A DNA stretch of 64,000 nucleotides from UMGS1279 sp045540715 (GCA_045540715.1 JAZQHT010000004.1:186001-250000), one strand, 5' to 3'; shown: positions 1 to 7,999, counted from the first letter of the stretch. Notes: generated from the letters alone by a model not told the origin. Numbers and translations: made by a program.

Positions 1-92
1 TGTTGACCAAGTGCTGGACCAACTGGTGGTGCCGGAGTTGCTTTACCGGCTGGAATTTGCAGTTTAATGTAGCCTGCGATTTTTTGTGCCAT
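1..92 (-). CDS. rplK: 50S ribosomal protein L11 (5' end only)
   Basis: The 30 complete codons present on the minus strand begin MAQKIAGYIKLQIPAGKA and continue to PPVGPALGQ, the conserved L11 N-terminus. L11 sits in the GTPase-associated centre of the large subunit. The start is the ATG at 92, preceded by GGAGG about 9 nt upstream. The rest of the gene lies beyond the left edge. It follows nusG in the same direction, the usual nusG-rplK order, so it is probably co-transcribed with rpmG-secE-nusG. Confidence 0.95.
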   Translation of the reverse strand, partial: MAQKIAGYIKLQIPAGKATPAPPVGPALGQ

Positions 93-130
93 AATAATTT
101 TCCTCCAATATTTAGTGGTGTTTCGGGACA

Positions 131-176
131 AGCCCTCCCACGCGGTCTAAGACCGCATAAAAAGCGTAAAAACGCT
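131..176 (-). promoter_or_regulatory. Structured nusG-rplK intergenic leader
   Basis: Two short perfect stems lie in the 86-nt gap between nusG and rplK: GCGGTC/GACCGC at 142-156 and AGCGT/ACGCT at 163-176, followed by a GGG/CCC stem nearer rplK. There is no uridine tract, so it is not a terminator. The rplK-rplA leader is bound by L1 in many bacteria; an L1-type control site here is inference only. Confidence 0.3.
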
Positions 177-178
177 AA

Positions 179-703
179 TTACTTAATTAATTCGATCTCT
201 CCAAGTTCAAGTTCAACAGTCTTTTCACTGCCGTACATTGAAATTAGGATCTTAACGCTCTTGGCTTTAAGGTCAAGTTCTTGAACAGTACCTTCGAAGC
301 CTTTAAGAAGACCATCGATAATTTTAACAGGTGAACCAATTTTGAATTCACTTGAAACAGACTTCATGTTATTTAGTTTTTCAACCTCTTCATCGGTTAG
401 AGGTACGGGTTTACTTCCCGGACCAACAAAACCTGTAACACCTCTGATATTTCTAACAACGTACCAGCTTTCGTCTGTAACTATCATTTTAATTAATACG
501 TAACCGGGAAAAATTTTGCGTTCGTATTCTTTAACTTTATCGCCTTTTACCTCTGTTACGGTTTCTGTTGGGATTCTAATATCTACAATTAAATCTCCCA
601 TTTTGCGACTTTCAACCATTGTAGCAAGGTCGGTCGCAACCTTGTTTTCATAACCTGAATAGGTATGAACAACATACCAACGTGCTTCGTTTGTGTTAGG
701 CAT
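179..703 (-). CDS. nusG: Transcription termination/antitermination factor NusG
   Basis: 174 aa, normal for NusG. The N-terminal NGN domain begins near residue 8 with the typical ARWYVVHTYSGYE and includes FPGYVLIKM and VRNIRGVTGFVG. The C-terminal KOW domain starts near residue 125 (GSPVKIIDGLLKGFEGTV). NusG binds RNA polymerase, modulates pausing and couples it to ribosomes. The ATG overlaps the secE stop in a TAATG arrangement, with GGAGG inside the last secE codons, so the two are translationally coupled. rplK follows. Confidence 0.98.
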   Translation of the reverse strand: MPNTNEARWYVVHTYSGYENKVATDLATMVESRKMGDLIVDIRIPTETVTEVKGDKVKEYERKIFPGYVLIKMIVTDESWYVVRNIRGVTGFVGPGSKPVPLTDEEVEKLNNMKSVSSEFKIGSPVKIIDGLLKGFEGTVQELDLKAKSVKILISMYGSEKTVELELGEIELIK

Positions 704-1389
704 TATTTATTAATCCTCCAAATCAATTCAAGCAATTGGCTTAAACCAAAGTCAACTAGCCAAACAAATCCACCAATGATTAAGCAAACGGCAAAAACAA
801 TAAGTGTGTTTTTAACAACGTCGCGTGGACCGGGCCAAACAACCTTTTTGATTTCTCCTTTATAGTCTTTAAAGAAGTTGATAATGCGTCTGCCAACAGG
901 TAGTTTTGAACCGTTGCTTTCTAAAACTTCTACGTAGTCAGAAACAAATAGATATGCAACTGCTAGTGCAAAAGTAACGAATAAAACAATTGTGGTGATC
1001 AAAACAAAAGGTGTGTAGTTTATTGCTGTTACGTTAGGTAAAGGACGAACGTCAACAAACTTATTTGGGGCAGATAGTGTAATTACTAGCATATAAATTG
1101 AAGCTGCTAGACTTGTTACAATACTTGGCCAGCGTGTACCCTTAAACTTAAAGGTTAAAGCGCTGAATAAAACTGTAAAAGCAGTTAGGATAAAGCAGAA
1201 CCAAACGTCAGCAGAAATTGCAAGCTTTGCTCCATTGGCTGTTGTACCGTGGAAGCTCATTTCAGCACCTGTTAAAAGTTCTTTTGTTCCATTAGTAACT
1301 ACTTCTGCAAAGTTTGTGAAGAATAGTACAAGTGATGCTACACTAAAGACAACGAAAACTATACGGAGAATGTTTTTAGTTAGTTTCAT
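703..1389 (-). CDS. secE: SecE translocase subunit with long N-terminal membrane extension
   Basis: The C-terminal 60 residues (about 169-228) are a classic single-span SecE: amphipathic segment FKDYKGEIKKVVWPGPRD, then a membrane helix at about 192-213. SecE clamps SecY in the Sec channel. Bacterial SecE of Gram-positives is normally 60-75 aa; this one is 228 aa. The added N-terminal region holds about four more hydrophobic segments (about 7-27, 62-80, 88-107, 126-150) with an external-looking loop at 28-60. It is one uninterrupted frame between rpmG and nusG, the canonical place for secE, so the fusion is not an annotation artefact. The role of the extension is unknown. Confidence 0.93.
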   Translation of the reverse strand: MKLTKNILRIVFVVFSVASLVLFFTNFAEVVTNGTKELLTGAEMSFHGTTANGAKLAISADVWFCFILTAFTVLFSALTFKFKGTRWPSIVTSLAASIYMLVITLSAPNKFVDVRPLPNVTAINYTPFVLITTIVLFVTFALAVAYLFVSDYVEVLESNGSKLPVGRRIINFFKDYKGEIKKVVWPGPRDVVKNTLIVFAVCLIIGGFVWLVDFGLSQLLELIWRINK

Positions 1390-1400
1390 ATTGTTTCTCC

Positions 1401-1550
1401 TTACTTTGTTTCCTTATGAAGTGTGTGTTTTTTGCAGAAACGACAGTATTTATTCATTTCTAATCTGTCAGGATCATTCTTCTTGTTCTTCATAGTATCG
1501 TAGTTGCGTTGCTTGCATTCTGTACAAGCTAATGTGATTTTTACTCTCAT
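1401..1550 (-). CDS. rpmG: 50S ribosomal protein L33
   Basis: 49 aa beginning MRVKITLACTECKQRNY and ending near YCRFCKKHTLHKETK. The two CxxC pairs (CTEC, CRFC) form the zinc ribbon of the Cys-containing L33 paralogue. The ATG at 1550 is preceded by GGGAGGTG. It is the first gene after a strong promoter and lies 11 nt before secE, the standard Firmicutes rpmG-secE-nusG order. Confidence 0.97.
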   Translation of the reverse strand: MRVKITLACTECKQRNYDTMKNKKNDPDRLEMNKYCRFCKKHTLHKETK

Positions 1551-1650
1551 GACGGCACCTCCCGTTTTACGGAAAAAATTTTGCCTTCCTCAACAGCGTC
1601 TATACGCAAAAAATGCGCACGAAAAAAAAGACCTGCGAAGAGGTATAGTT

Positions 1651-1679
1651 ATTCTACCATACTTTCTTCACAAGGTCAA
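1651..1679 (-). promoter_or_regulatory. Sigma-A promoter of rpmG-secE-nusG-rplK
   Basis: On the minus strand: -35 TTGACC (1679-1674), 17-nt spacer, -10 TAGAAT (1656-1651). Transcription would start near 1644, giving a leader of about 95 nt before rpmG. Just inside the leader is a weak ACCT...AGGT hairpin followed by eight Ts (1641-1622), which looks attenuator-like. Confidence 0.8.
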
Positions 1680-1714
1680 GTGTTTTTTTATATATTATTA
1701 TATATAAATATTAA

Positions 1715-2974
1715 TTATGCATTTTTAACTTTTTTGCTCTTTTTAACAAAAAGCGGTTGTGCTTTATTTAAAACGCACTCTTTTGTTATTACAACCTTTG
1801 CAACGTCTTTTTCTGAAGGAAGGTTAAACATAACGTCTTTTAGAACATCTTCGATAATTGAACGAAGACCTCTGGCCCCTGTTTTGCGTTCAACACTTTC
1901 TTCAGCAATGCTTATAAGTGCATCTTCGTTAAACTCAAGTTCAACGCCATCCATCATAAACAATGCTTGATATTGCTTAATAATCGAGTTTTTAGGTTCG
2001 GTCATAATTGTAACTAAATCTTCTTTAGTTAGATTATTCAGGGTTGAAACAACCGGTAAACGACCAACAAGTTCCGGAATTAAACCAAACTTAACTAGGT
2101 CTTTATGGGTAGCTTTTGTAACAAGCGATTCTTCTTTTCTTTGTTCATCGCTTTTTATTTCTGCACCAAAACCAAGCCCACCACGGCTAATGCGTTTTTC
2201 AATTATTTTTTCAATACCGTCAAACGCACCTGCACAAATAAATAAAATATTTGAGGTGTTAACCTGAATAAACTCTTGTTGTGGGTGTTTTCTGCCGCCA
2301 CCCGGTGGAACGTTAGCAACAGTACCTTCTAATATTTTTAGAAGGGCTTGTTGAACACCTTCACCCGAAACGTCGCGAGTGATTGAAACGTTTTCGCTTT
2401 TGCGTGCGATTTTATCAATTTCGTCAACGTAGATAATTCCGCGTTCAGCCTTTTTAATATCATAATCGGCCGCTTGAATTAAACGAAGCAAGATGTTTTC
2501 AACGTCTTCACCAACGTAACCGGCTTCTGTAAGTGTGGTAGCATCTGTAATTGCAATCGGAACCTCTAAAAATCTTGCAAGGGTTGTTGCAAGTAAGGTT
2601 TTACCAACACCGGTAGGTCCTAGCAAAAGAACGTTACTTTTTGCAATTTCAACGTCGCTTTTAGTCTTTGTGAAAATACGTTTATAGTGGTTATATACAG
2701 ATACGGCTAAAGTCTTTTTAGCTTCATCTTGGCCAACAACGTATTCATCTAATTTTTCTTTAATTTCTTTTGGTGTAGGCAAAAACAGAGTATCAACCTG
2801 GTCGTCTTTTTTAGCCTTTCTAGTAGGAATAACTTTAGGGTTTAACATATTATGGCAGGTTTCTATGCATTCATCACAAATAAATACACCCGGTCCTGCA
2901 ACAAGTTGACCTGCTTCACTACTTGACTTTCCACAAAAAGAACAAATTAAATCTTTATCATCGTGTTTTGGCAT
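1715..2974 (-). CDS. clpX: ATP-dependent Clp protease ATP-binding subunit ClpX
   Basis: 419 aa, normal length. The N-terminal zinc-binding domain has Cys11, Cys14, Cys33 and Cys36. The AAA+ module has Walker A GPTGVGKT (119-126), pore loop GYVG (152-155) and Walker B with DEID (184-187). The ClpP-docking loop is LGFGA, a variant of IGFGA, and the RKH pore loop is present. ClpX hexamers unfold tagged substrates and feed them to ClpP. It lies 5 nt after clpP and shares the tig-clpP-clpX transcript. Confidence 0.98.
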   Translation of the reverse strand: MPKHDDKDLICSFCGKSSSEAGQLVAGPGVFICDECIETCHNMLNPKVIPTRKAKKDDQVDTLFLPTPKEIKEKLDEYVVGQDEAKKTLAVSVYNHYKRIFTKTKSDVEIAKSNVLLLGPTGVGKTLLATTLARFLEVPIAITDATTLTEAGYVGEDVENILLRLIQAADYDIKKAERGIIYVDEIDKIARKSENVSITRDVSGEGVQQALLKILEGTVANVPPGGGRKHPQQEFIQVNTSNILFICAGAFDGIEKIIEKRISRGGLGFGAEIKSDEQRKEESLVTKATHKDLVKFGLIPELVGRLPVVSTLNNLTKEDLVTIMTEPKNSIIKQYQALFMMDGVELEFNEDALISIAEESVERKTGARGLRSIIEDVLKDVMFNLPSEKDVAKVVITKECVLNKAQPLFVKKSKKVKNA

Positions 2975-2979
2975 TATTA

Positions 2980-3558
2980 TTACCTCGAAGCAATTACCTT
3001 ATCAATTAAGCCGTATTTCATAGCTTCATCAGCAGACATAAAGTTATCTCTTTCGGTATCTTTTTCAATTTGTTCAATCGGTTTACCGGTTTTTTCTGCT
3101 AAGATTTTATTTAGGGTTGCTCTGGTTTTTTCAATATGCTTTGCGTGAATTAAAATTTCAGTTGCTTGGCCTTGTGTACCGCCTAATGGTTGATGAATCA
3201 TAATTTCACTATTAGGAAGTGCATAGCGTTTACCTTTAGTACCGGCTGCTAGTAAAAACGCGCCCATAGAAGCTGCCATACCAACGCAGATAGTATTTAC
3301 GTCGCATTTAATATATTGCATTGTATCGTAAATAGCCATGCCTGCAGTAACAGAACCGCCCGGGCTATTAATATAAAAATGAATATCTTTATCGGGATCT
3401 TGACCTTCTAAATAAAGCATTTGAGCAATAATCAAACTTGCAGTGCTATTATCAACCTGGTCGGAAAGCATAATAATTCTGTCATTTAAAAGTCTTGAAA
3501 AAATGTCATAGGAGCGCTCACCACGACTTGTTTGTTCGATAACGTAAGGTATTGTCAT
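2980..3558 (-). CDS. clpP: ATP-dependent Clp protease proteolytic subunit ClpP
   Basis: 192 aa with the serine-protease triad Ser97 (GMAASMGA), His122 (MIHQP) and Asp171 (ERDNF). It forms the tetradecameric degradation chamber used with ClpX. The N-terminus (MTIPYVIEQT) matches the usual short-propeptide form. The order tig-clpP-clpX is the standard chaperone/protease operon; clpX follows at once. No CtsR-type repeat operator was evident upstream. Confidence 0.98.
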   Translation of the reverse strand: MTIPYVIEQTSRGERSYDIFSRLLNDRIIMLSDQVDNSTASLIIAQMLYLEGQDPDKDIHFYINSPGGSVTAGMAIYDTMQYIKCDVNTICVGMAASMGAFLLAAGTKGKRYALPNSEIMIHQPLGGTQGQATEILIHAKHIEKTRATLNKILAEKTGKPIEQIEKDTERDNFMSADEAMKYGLIDKVIASR

Positions 3559-3581
3559 AATATCATCCTTTCTGAAAATGA

Positions 3582-3629
3582 AATCTCCAACTGATGCCGG
3601 CTTAATGCCCTGCCCTTCAGCCGGAGATT
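3582..3629 (-). promoter_or_regulatory. Hairpin in the tig-clpP spacer
   Basis: Outer arms AATCTCC (3582-3588) and GGAGATT (3623-3629) are complementary, with further GGCT/AGCC and CTGA/TCAG complementarity inside. There is no T-tract, so it is not an intrinsic terminator. It could be an mRNA processing or stability element between tig and clpP; that is inference. Confidence 0.35.
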
Positions 3630-3670
3630 ACTCTTTAAATTATGCACTTAAACTTGATTTTATAATCAAA

Positions 3671-5110
3671 TTATTCTGCTTTTTCTTCTTTTTTAGCAGG
3701 TGCCTTTTTAGTTGTAGTTGTTTTTTTAGCAGTAGTTGTTTTTTTCGCTGCAGGTTTCTTTTCGCCTTCTGCTTTAGCGGTTGTTGCTTTTTTAGCAGGA
3801 GCTTTCTTTTCTGTCTTTTTAGCAACTTCTTTAATTTCAGCATTTTCTTTAACTAAATCGATTGCTTTTTTAACAACGATATCTGCTGTAAGTTCGCTAA
3901 CAGGTAATGCAGCTTTAACTTTATCAACTTCCATACCGTACATAGCTGCAAGTTTTGTAAATTCTGCTTCAATATCTTCTTCTGTAGCAGTTAAGTTTTC
4001 AACCTTAGCAATTTGTTCTAATGCTAAACGAATTTTAACTTGTTTTTCTGCTTGAGGACGCATATTTTGTTTTAGGTCTTCGATTTTAGAACCTGTGATT
4101 TGTAAATATGTGTCGATATTCATACCTTGCATTTGTAATCTGTATTCAAAATCTTTAACAGATTGTTCTGTTCTTGAAACGTACATAGCTTCAGGAATTT
4201 CGCCTTTTAGGTTTTCAATTAATTGTTCAATTAATTGATTTTCAACGTCTTCATCAGCTTGTTGTTCTTTGCGTTCTAAAGCTTTCTTTTCATTATCAGC
4301 GTTTAGTTCTGCAATTGTATCAAATTCGCTAACGTCTTTAGCAAATTCATCGTCAATTGTTGGAAGTTCTTTAACTTTAATTTCATGTAATTTGCACTTA
4401 AATACTGCGGGTTTACCTGCAAGTTCTTCTGCGCCGTATTCTTCGGGGAAGGTAACGTTAACGTCAAATTCTTCATCAATATTTTTGCCAACGATTTGAT
4501 CTTCAAAACCGGGAATAAATTGGCCGGAGCCTAATACTAAGCTAAAGCCTTCACCTTTGCCGCCCTCAAATGCTTTGCCATCTAAAAAGCCTTCAAAGTC
4601 AATAACAACTGTATCACCGTTTGCAGCTGCTCTGCCTTCTACAGAAACCATTCTTGAGTTTCTTTCTGCTAAAGCGTTTAATTCAGCTTTTAGTTCTTCT
4701 TCTGTTACAACAGCTTTAACCTTTTCAGCTTTTAAGCCTTTATATGCTGTAACTTCAACTTCAGGTTTTGTGGTAAGTGCTACTTTAAAGTTAACACCGT
4801 CTTGTTTGTTAATGGAAACAAGATCAAAATCCATTTTATCATCAATAATTTCTAAACCGGCTTCTTTAGCTGCATCTTCAAGTGCATCTGCATATAAAAG
4901 GTTAAGTGCATCTTCATAGAAGAAAGATTCACCATACATACCTTCGATGATGCTTAATGGTGCTTTGCCCTTTCTAAAACCGGGAACGTTGATTTTTTTT
5001 ACGTTCTTTTGATATGCTTTAGTAATTGCTTCTCTAAAGCTTTCGCCGCTGATTTGAATATCTAATTCATAGCGGTTAGTATCTAATTTTTTGCTTGCCT
5101 TTAAACTCAT
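3671..5110 (-). CDS. tig: Trigger factor with basic low-complexity tail
   Basis: 479 aa, against about 430 for most trigger factors. The N-terminal ribosome-binding domain has the signature GFRKGKAP (44-51); the FKBP-like PPIase domain covers about 155-245; the substrate-cradling domain runs to about 430. Residues 431-479 are an added tail made almost only of Lys, Ala, Thr and Glu (repeats such as KKAPAKK and AKKTTT). Trigger factor shields nascent chains at the ribosome exit. RBS AGGGGGA precedes the ATG. First gene of tig-clpP-clpX. Confidence 0.97.
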   Translation of the reverse strand: MSLKASKKLDTNRYELDIQISGESFREAITKAYQKNVKKINVPGFRKGKAPLSIIEGMYGESFFYEDALNLLYADALEDAAKEAGLEIIDDKMDFDLVSINKQDGVNFKVALTTKPEVEVTAYKGLKAEKVKAVVTEEELKAELNALAERNSRMVSVEGRAAANGDTVVIDFEGFLDGKAFEGGKGEGFSLVLGSGQFIPGFEDQIVGKNIDEEFDVNVTFPEEYGAEELAGKPAVFKCKLHEIKVKELPTIDDEFAKDVSEFDTIAELNADNEKKALERKEQQADEDVENQLIEQLIENLKGEIPEAMYVSRTEQSVKDFEYRLQMQGMNIDTYLQITGSKIEDLKQNMRPQAEKQVKIRLALEQIAKVENLTATEEDIEAEFTKLAAMYGMEVDKVKAALPVSELTADIVVKKAIDLVKENAEIKEVAKKTEKKAPAKKATTAKAEGEKKPAAKKTTTAKKTTTTKKAPAKKEEKAE

Positions 5111-5142
5111 TGGAAAATCCCCCTAAATATAATGCAAATAAT

Positions 5143-5171
5143 ATAATAACATATATTTGCTAAATTTTCAA
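5143..5171 (-). promoter_or_regulatory. Sigma-A promoter of tig-clpP-clpX
   Basis: Minus strand: -35 TTGAAA (5171-5166), 17-nt spacer, -10 TATTAT (5148-5143). The -35 overlaps the stop codon of the upstream phosphoesterase gene. The expected start lies about 25 nt before the tig ATG. Confidence 0.7.
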
Positions 5172-5848
5172 TCTAAAATTTGCCATGGTGTAAAATCTAT
5201 ACAATCTGCAGAGATTAACTTGAATTTTATACCATCATATTCTTTAACAGCATTGTTAAAACCAAGCCCGTGAATATGGCCATGGTAAACCTTTTTAATA
5301 CCGTATTTTTTTAAAATGTTAATAATTGGTTCGCACACATATTCGCCGTAAACAGGCGGATAATGTAATACAACAACCGGTTTTTTACCACTATCAACAC
5401 CCATTTTAATTGAGCGTTCAAGCCGTGCGGCTTCGCGAGAAAGAATTTTCTCATCTCCGCTATCATAAAACCAGCCACGAGTACCACAAACAGCATAATC
5501 CCCCACTACAAAGGAATTGTTAAATAAAATTTGGAAAGAACTAAGGTTGTTTGCTTTGAAAAATTCTTCCATTTTTTTAACAGTACTCCACCACAAATCA
5601 TGATTACCTTTAATTATAATTTTTTTACAAGGTAAATTTTCTAGAAACTGAAAATCTTGTAAGGTTTCTTCAAGCTTTAATCCCCACGATATATCACCGC
5701 CGAGTATTATGGTATCGTCTTTGGTTAAAATTTTTAAAAAGCCTGCTTTTATTCTGTCTTCATAATTTTCCCATCCGCGAAAAACCGTCATGGTTTTTTC
5801 AGGGGTGCCTAAAGCTAAATGCAGGTCAGAAATAACGTATAGGGACAT
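5168..5848 (-). CDS. Calcineurin-like metallophosphoesterase
   Basis: 226 aa with the complete dinuclear-metal phosphoesterase motif set: SDLHLA near the start, GGDISWG, GNHDLWW, VVLHYPP and YHGHIHG near the C-terminus. No signal peptide or membrane segment, so cytoplasmic. Related proteins are annotated as predicted phosphohydrolases; the substrate cannot be read from the sequence. AGGTGA precedes the ATG. It ends against the tig promoter and is divergent from the DUF1540 gene, so it looks monocistronic. Confidence 0.85.
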   Translation of the reverse strand: MSLYVISDLHLALGTPEKTMTVFRGWENYEDRIKAGFLKILTKDDTIILGGDISWGLKLEETLQDFQFLENLPCKKIIIKGNHDLWWSTVKKMEEFFKANNLSSFQILFNNSFVVGDYAVCGTRGWFYDSGDEKILSREAARLERSIKMGVDSGKKPVVVLHYPPVYGEYVCEPIINILKKYGIKKVYHGHIHGLGFNNAVKEYDGIKFKLISADCIDFTPWQILD

Positions 5849-5893
5849 ATTTCACCTACTTGTATATTTAATGAAATTTAGTAAAAACTAATA

Positions 5894-5918
5894 TTGTAAA
5901 ATACTTTTTATTTTACAA
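5894..5918. promoter_or_regulatory. Perfect 10-bp inverted repeat upstream of the DUF1540 gene
   Basis: TTGTAAAATA (5894-5903) and TATTTTACAA (5909-5918) are exact inverted copies around a 5-nt CTTTT centre, 23 nt before the plus-strand ATG at 5941. It may be a repressor operator or an mRNA hairpin in the leader. A weak TTTAAT/TAATAT promoter lies just upstream on plus. Confidence 0.55.
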
Positions 5919-5940
5919 AACAAAGAAAGGAATTAAATTT

Positions 5941-6120
5941 ATGAGCGAATTTAAAAGTGTAATTCAAGGTGTATCTTGCGACGTTTCAGACTGTGTTTAT
6001 CACTGTGCCGACTGTTCTTGTGCAGCAGGCAAAATTCAGGTTAGTAACGATATGAAAAATGGCACAAACCAAACCATTTGCGATACCTATAAACCTATGG
6101 ACTGTAAAACCTGCAAATAA
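5941..6120 (+). CDS. DUF1540 cysteine-rich small protein
   Basis: 59 aa peptide with nine cysteines. It begins MSEFKSVIQGVSCDVSDC and has the DUF1540 pattern CxVxxCxYHC...CxAxxIxV followed by CDTY and a terminal CKTC. Such proteins are common in Clostridia and are probably small metal-binding proteins; the function is unknown. Start ATG at 5941 follows AAAGGA. It is a single-gene unit flanked by an inverted repeat and a strong terminator, and points away from its neighbours. Confidence 0.9.
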   Translation: MSEFKSVIQGVSCDVSDCVYHCADCSCAAGKIQVSNDMKNGTNQTICDTYKPMDCKTCK

Positions 6121-6126
6121 CCTTTA

Positions 6127-6150
6127 AACTCTCCATTTGGGGAGTTTTTT
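6127..6150 (+). terminator. Intrinsic terminator of the DUF1540 gene
   Basis: AACTCTCC (6127-6134), loop ATTT, GGGGAGTT (6139-6146), then a run of six Ts. It overlaps the 3' end of thrC on the other strand but has no T-tract in the minus direction. Confidence 0.9.
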
Positions 6151-7615
6151 ATTTTAAAAACTCTTTTATTGCTTCTTTCATTTCTTGTTTTGCTATTTTC
6201 TTATTAAAACGAATTTCTTTTTCTTTTAATGCTTTAATGCTATTTGGAACCATAGTGTTTGTAAATAATGCAAGATTATCTAAATTTTCGAAATCGTCTT
6301 CTTTTAGTTCTTTATCTAAAGCGGTTAAAACACTTGGTGCAAACTTATAAGGAGAAGCAGTTGAAGCAATAACAGTTTTGGTGTTATCACCGCTATTTTT
6401 AACATAATCTTCGTAAACCTTAAAAGCAACTGCCGTGTGAGTATCAATTAAATAACCGTATTTTTCAAAGGTTTCTTTAATTGTTGCTTTTGTATCGTTA
6501 TCATCGCAAAAACCGCCAACAAAGTTTTCAGCAATTTTTTCTTTAACAGCATCTGTTACGCTATATTCACCAACGGTAAATAATTTATCTTGCCAATCTT
6601 TAATTTCTGCGTCGTTATTGCCGTTTAATAAGTATAACAAGCGCTCTAGATTGCTTGAAATTAAAATATCCATTGAAGGAGATTCCGTTGCGTAAAATTC
6701 GCGATTTTTGTTATATTCACCACTATTTATAAAATCGGTTAAAACGCGATTTTTATTACTTGCACAAATAAGTTTGTTTATAGGAATACCCATTTGTTTT
6801 GCATAGTAAGCCGCTAGTATATTACCAAAATTACCGGTAGGCACTACAACGTTAAATTTATCGGGACAACCCATATCAAAATAAGCAGAAACGTAATAAA
6901 CAATTTGTGGTGCTAAACGGCCCCAGTTAATGGAGTTTGCACTTGAAAATTGTTTATTGTTTTTTTCTAATTCTAAGTTAAATGCTTTATCGCCAAATAT
7001 TGTTTTAACCCCTGTTTGAGCATCGTCGAAGTTGCCTAAAATAGAGCAAACCATAACGTTGTTACCCTCTTGTGTTGCCATTTGTCTTTTTTGCATTTTG
7101 CTAACGCCATCTGTTGGGTAAAAAACAATAATTTTTGTTCCTTCAACGTCTTTAAAGCCTTCTAAAGCGGCTTTACCTGTATCGCCAGAGGTTGCAACAA
7201 GAATAACAGTTTCTTTATCTGTGCCTATTTTTTTAGTGGAGGTGGTTAGTAAATAGGGCAAAATTTGCAACGCTAAATCCTTAAACGCACAAGTAGGACC
7301 GTGCCAAAGTTCTAAAACGTTAAGTGTTTCGTTTAGCGCTTTAACGGGAGCAGGATTATTATTATCGAAACTATTATTATATGCATTAAAGCAACAATAA
7401 TGAAGTTCTTCTTTAGTAAAATCGGTTAAGAATTTACCTAAAACAATTTCGGCCCTTTCAATATAGTTTGCGTTTTTTAAAGCAGCAAAATCTTCTTTTG
7501 TAAGGGTTGGAATTTCGGTTGGTAAATATAGGCCACCATCTTTACTTAAACCTTTTGCAATTGCATAAGAAGAATTTACTTTTTCTTTGCTATTTCTTGT
7601 TGCGGTATATTGCAT
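6149..7615 (-). CDS. thrC: Threonine synthase
   Basis: 488 aa, the length of the longer E. coli/yeast-type threonine synthase. It converts O-phospho-L-homoserine to threonine with PLP. The PLP lysine lies in GPTCAFKDLALQ; a phosphate-binding VATSGDTGKAAL follows. The C-terminal extension typical of this subgroup is complete. The ATG at 7615 follows TTTGGAGG. It is the last gene of the rplS-lepB-rbgA-rnhB-yraN run, with only 15 nt after yraN. No other threonine gene is nearby. Confidence 0.96.
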   Translation of the reverse strand: MQYTATRNSKEKVNSSYAIAKGLSKDGGLYLPTEIPTLTKEDFAALKNANYIERAEIVLGKFLTDFTKEELHYCCFNAYNNSFDNNNPAPVKALNETLNVLELWHGPTCAFKDLALQILPYLLTTSTKKIGTDKETVILVATSGDTGKAALEGFKDVEGTKIIVFYPTDGVSKMQKRQMATQEGNNVMVCSILGNFDDAQTGVKTIFGDKAFNLELEKNNKQFSSANSINWGRLAPQIVYYVSAYFDMGCPDKFNVVVPTGNFGNILAAYYAKQMGIPINKLICASNKNRVLTDFINSGEYNKNREFYATESPSMDILISSNLERLLYLLNGNNDAEIKDWQDKLFTVGEYSVTDAVKEKIAENFVGGFCDDNDTKATIKETFEKYGYLIDTHTAVAFKVYEDYVKNSGDNTKTVIASTASPYKFAPSVLTALDKELKEDDFENLDNLALFTNTMVPNSIKALKEKEIRFNKKIAKQEMKEAIKEFLK

Positions 7616-7630
7616 TATGAGTCCTCCAAA

Positions 7631-7999
7631 TTAAAATGCATTTTCTGTAACCTTTAGTTTTGCGTTTTTAAAATTGTTATTATCGTCTAACGTAATTTCT
7701 GCCACGTCAAAACGAGGTTGTAATGAACTGTAAATATGACTTTTAAATATATAATTATCAGCTGTTTTTCTAATTTTAGAAATTTTTGATGCGGTAATGG
7801 CTTCTTTAGGGTTATACCCTGCAGTTTTTCTACGCACCTTTACTTCTACAAAAACAACCTCAGTTTCACTTTCGGCAATTAAGTCAATTTCGCCAAAAGC
7901 GCTATGGAAGTTTTTAGCGGCTATATAAAAGCCCTTTTTTATATAATATTCTGCCGCGATATCTTCACCGCGGTCACCTATTGTTTGTTTATCTTTCAT
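7631..7999 (-). CDS. yraN: YraN/UPF0102 endonuclease-like protein
   Basis: 122 aa of the UPF0102 family, a restriction-endonuclease-like fold. The family core is visible: GDRGEDIAAEYYIKKGF, then FGEIDLIAES and VVFVEVKVRR, which supply the E, D and ExK residues of a PD-(D/E)xK nuclease. The biological role is unsettled. The ATG overlaps the rnhB stop by 4 nt (ATGA), the usual rnhB-yraN coupling in Firmicutes. Confidence 0.92.
   Translation of the reverse strand: MKDKQTIGDRGEDIAAEYYIKKGFYIAAKNFHSAFGEIDLIAESETEVVFVEVKVRRKTAGYNPKEAITASKISKIRKTADNYIFKSHIYSSLQPRFDVAEITLDDNNNFKNAKLKVTENAF

Noticed and set aside
1581..1970. Plus-strand open frame overlapping clpX, and similar antisense frames elsewhere
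   Set aside because: Composition is that of the reverse complement of a real gene, with no ribosome-binding site or family match.
5941..6120. SCIFF-type (six cysteines in forty-five) ranthipeptide precursor
   Set aside because: The cysteine spacing fits DUF1540, the core is not that of SCIFF, and no maturase is adjacent.
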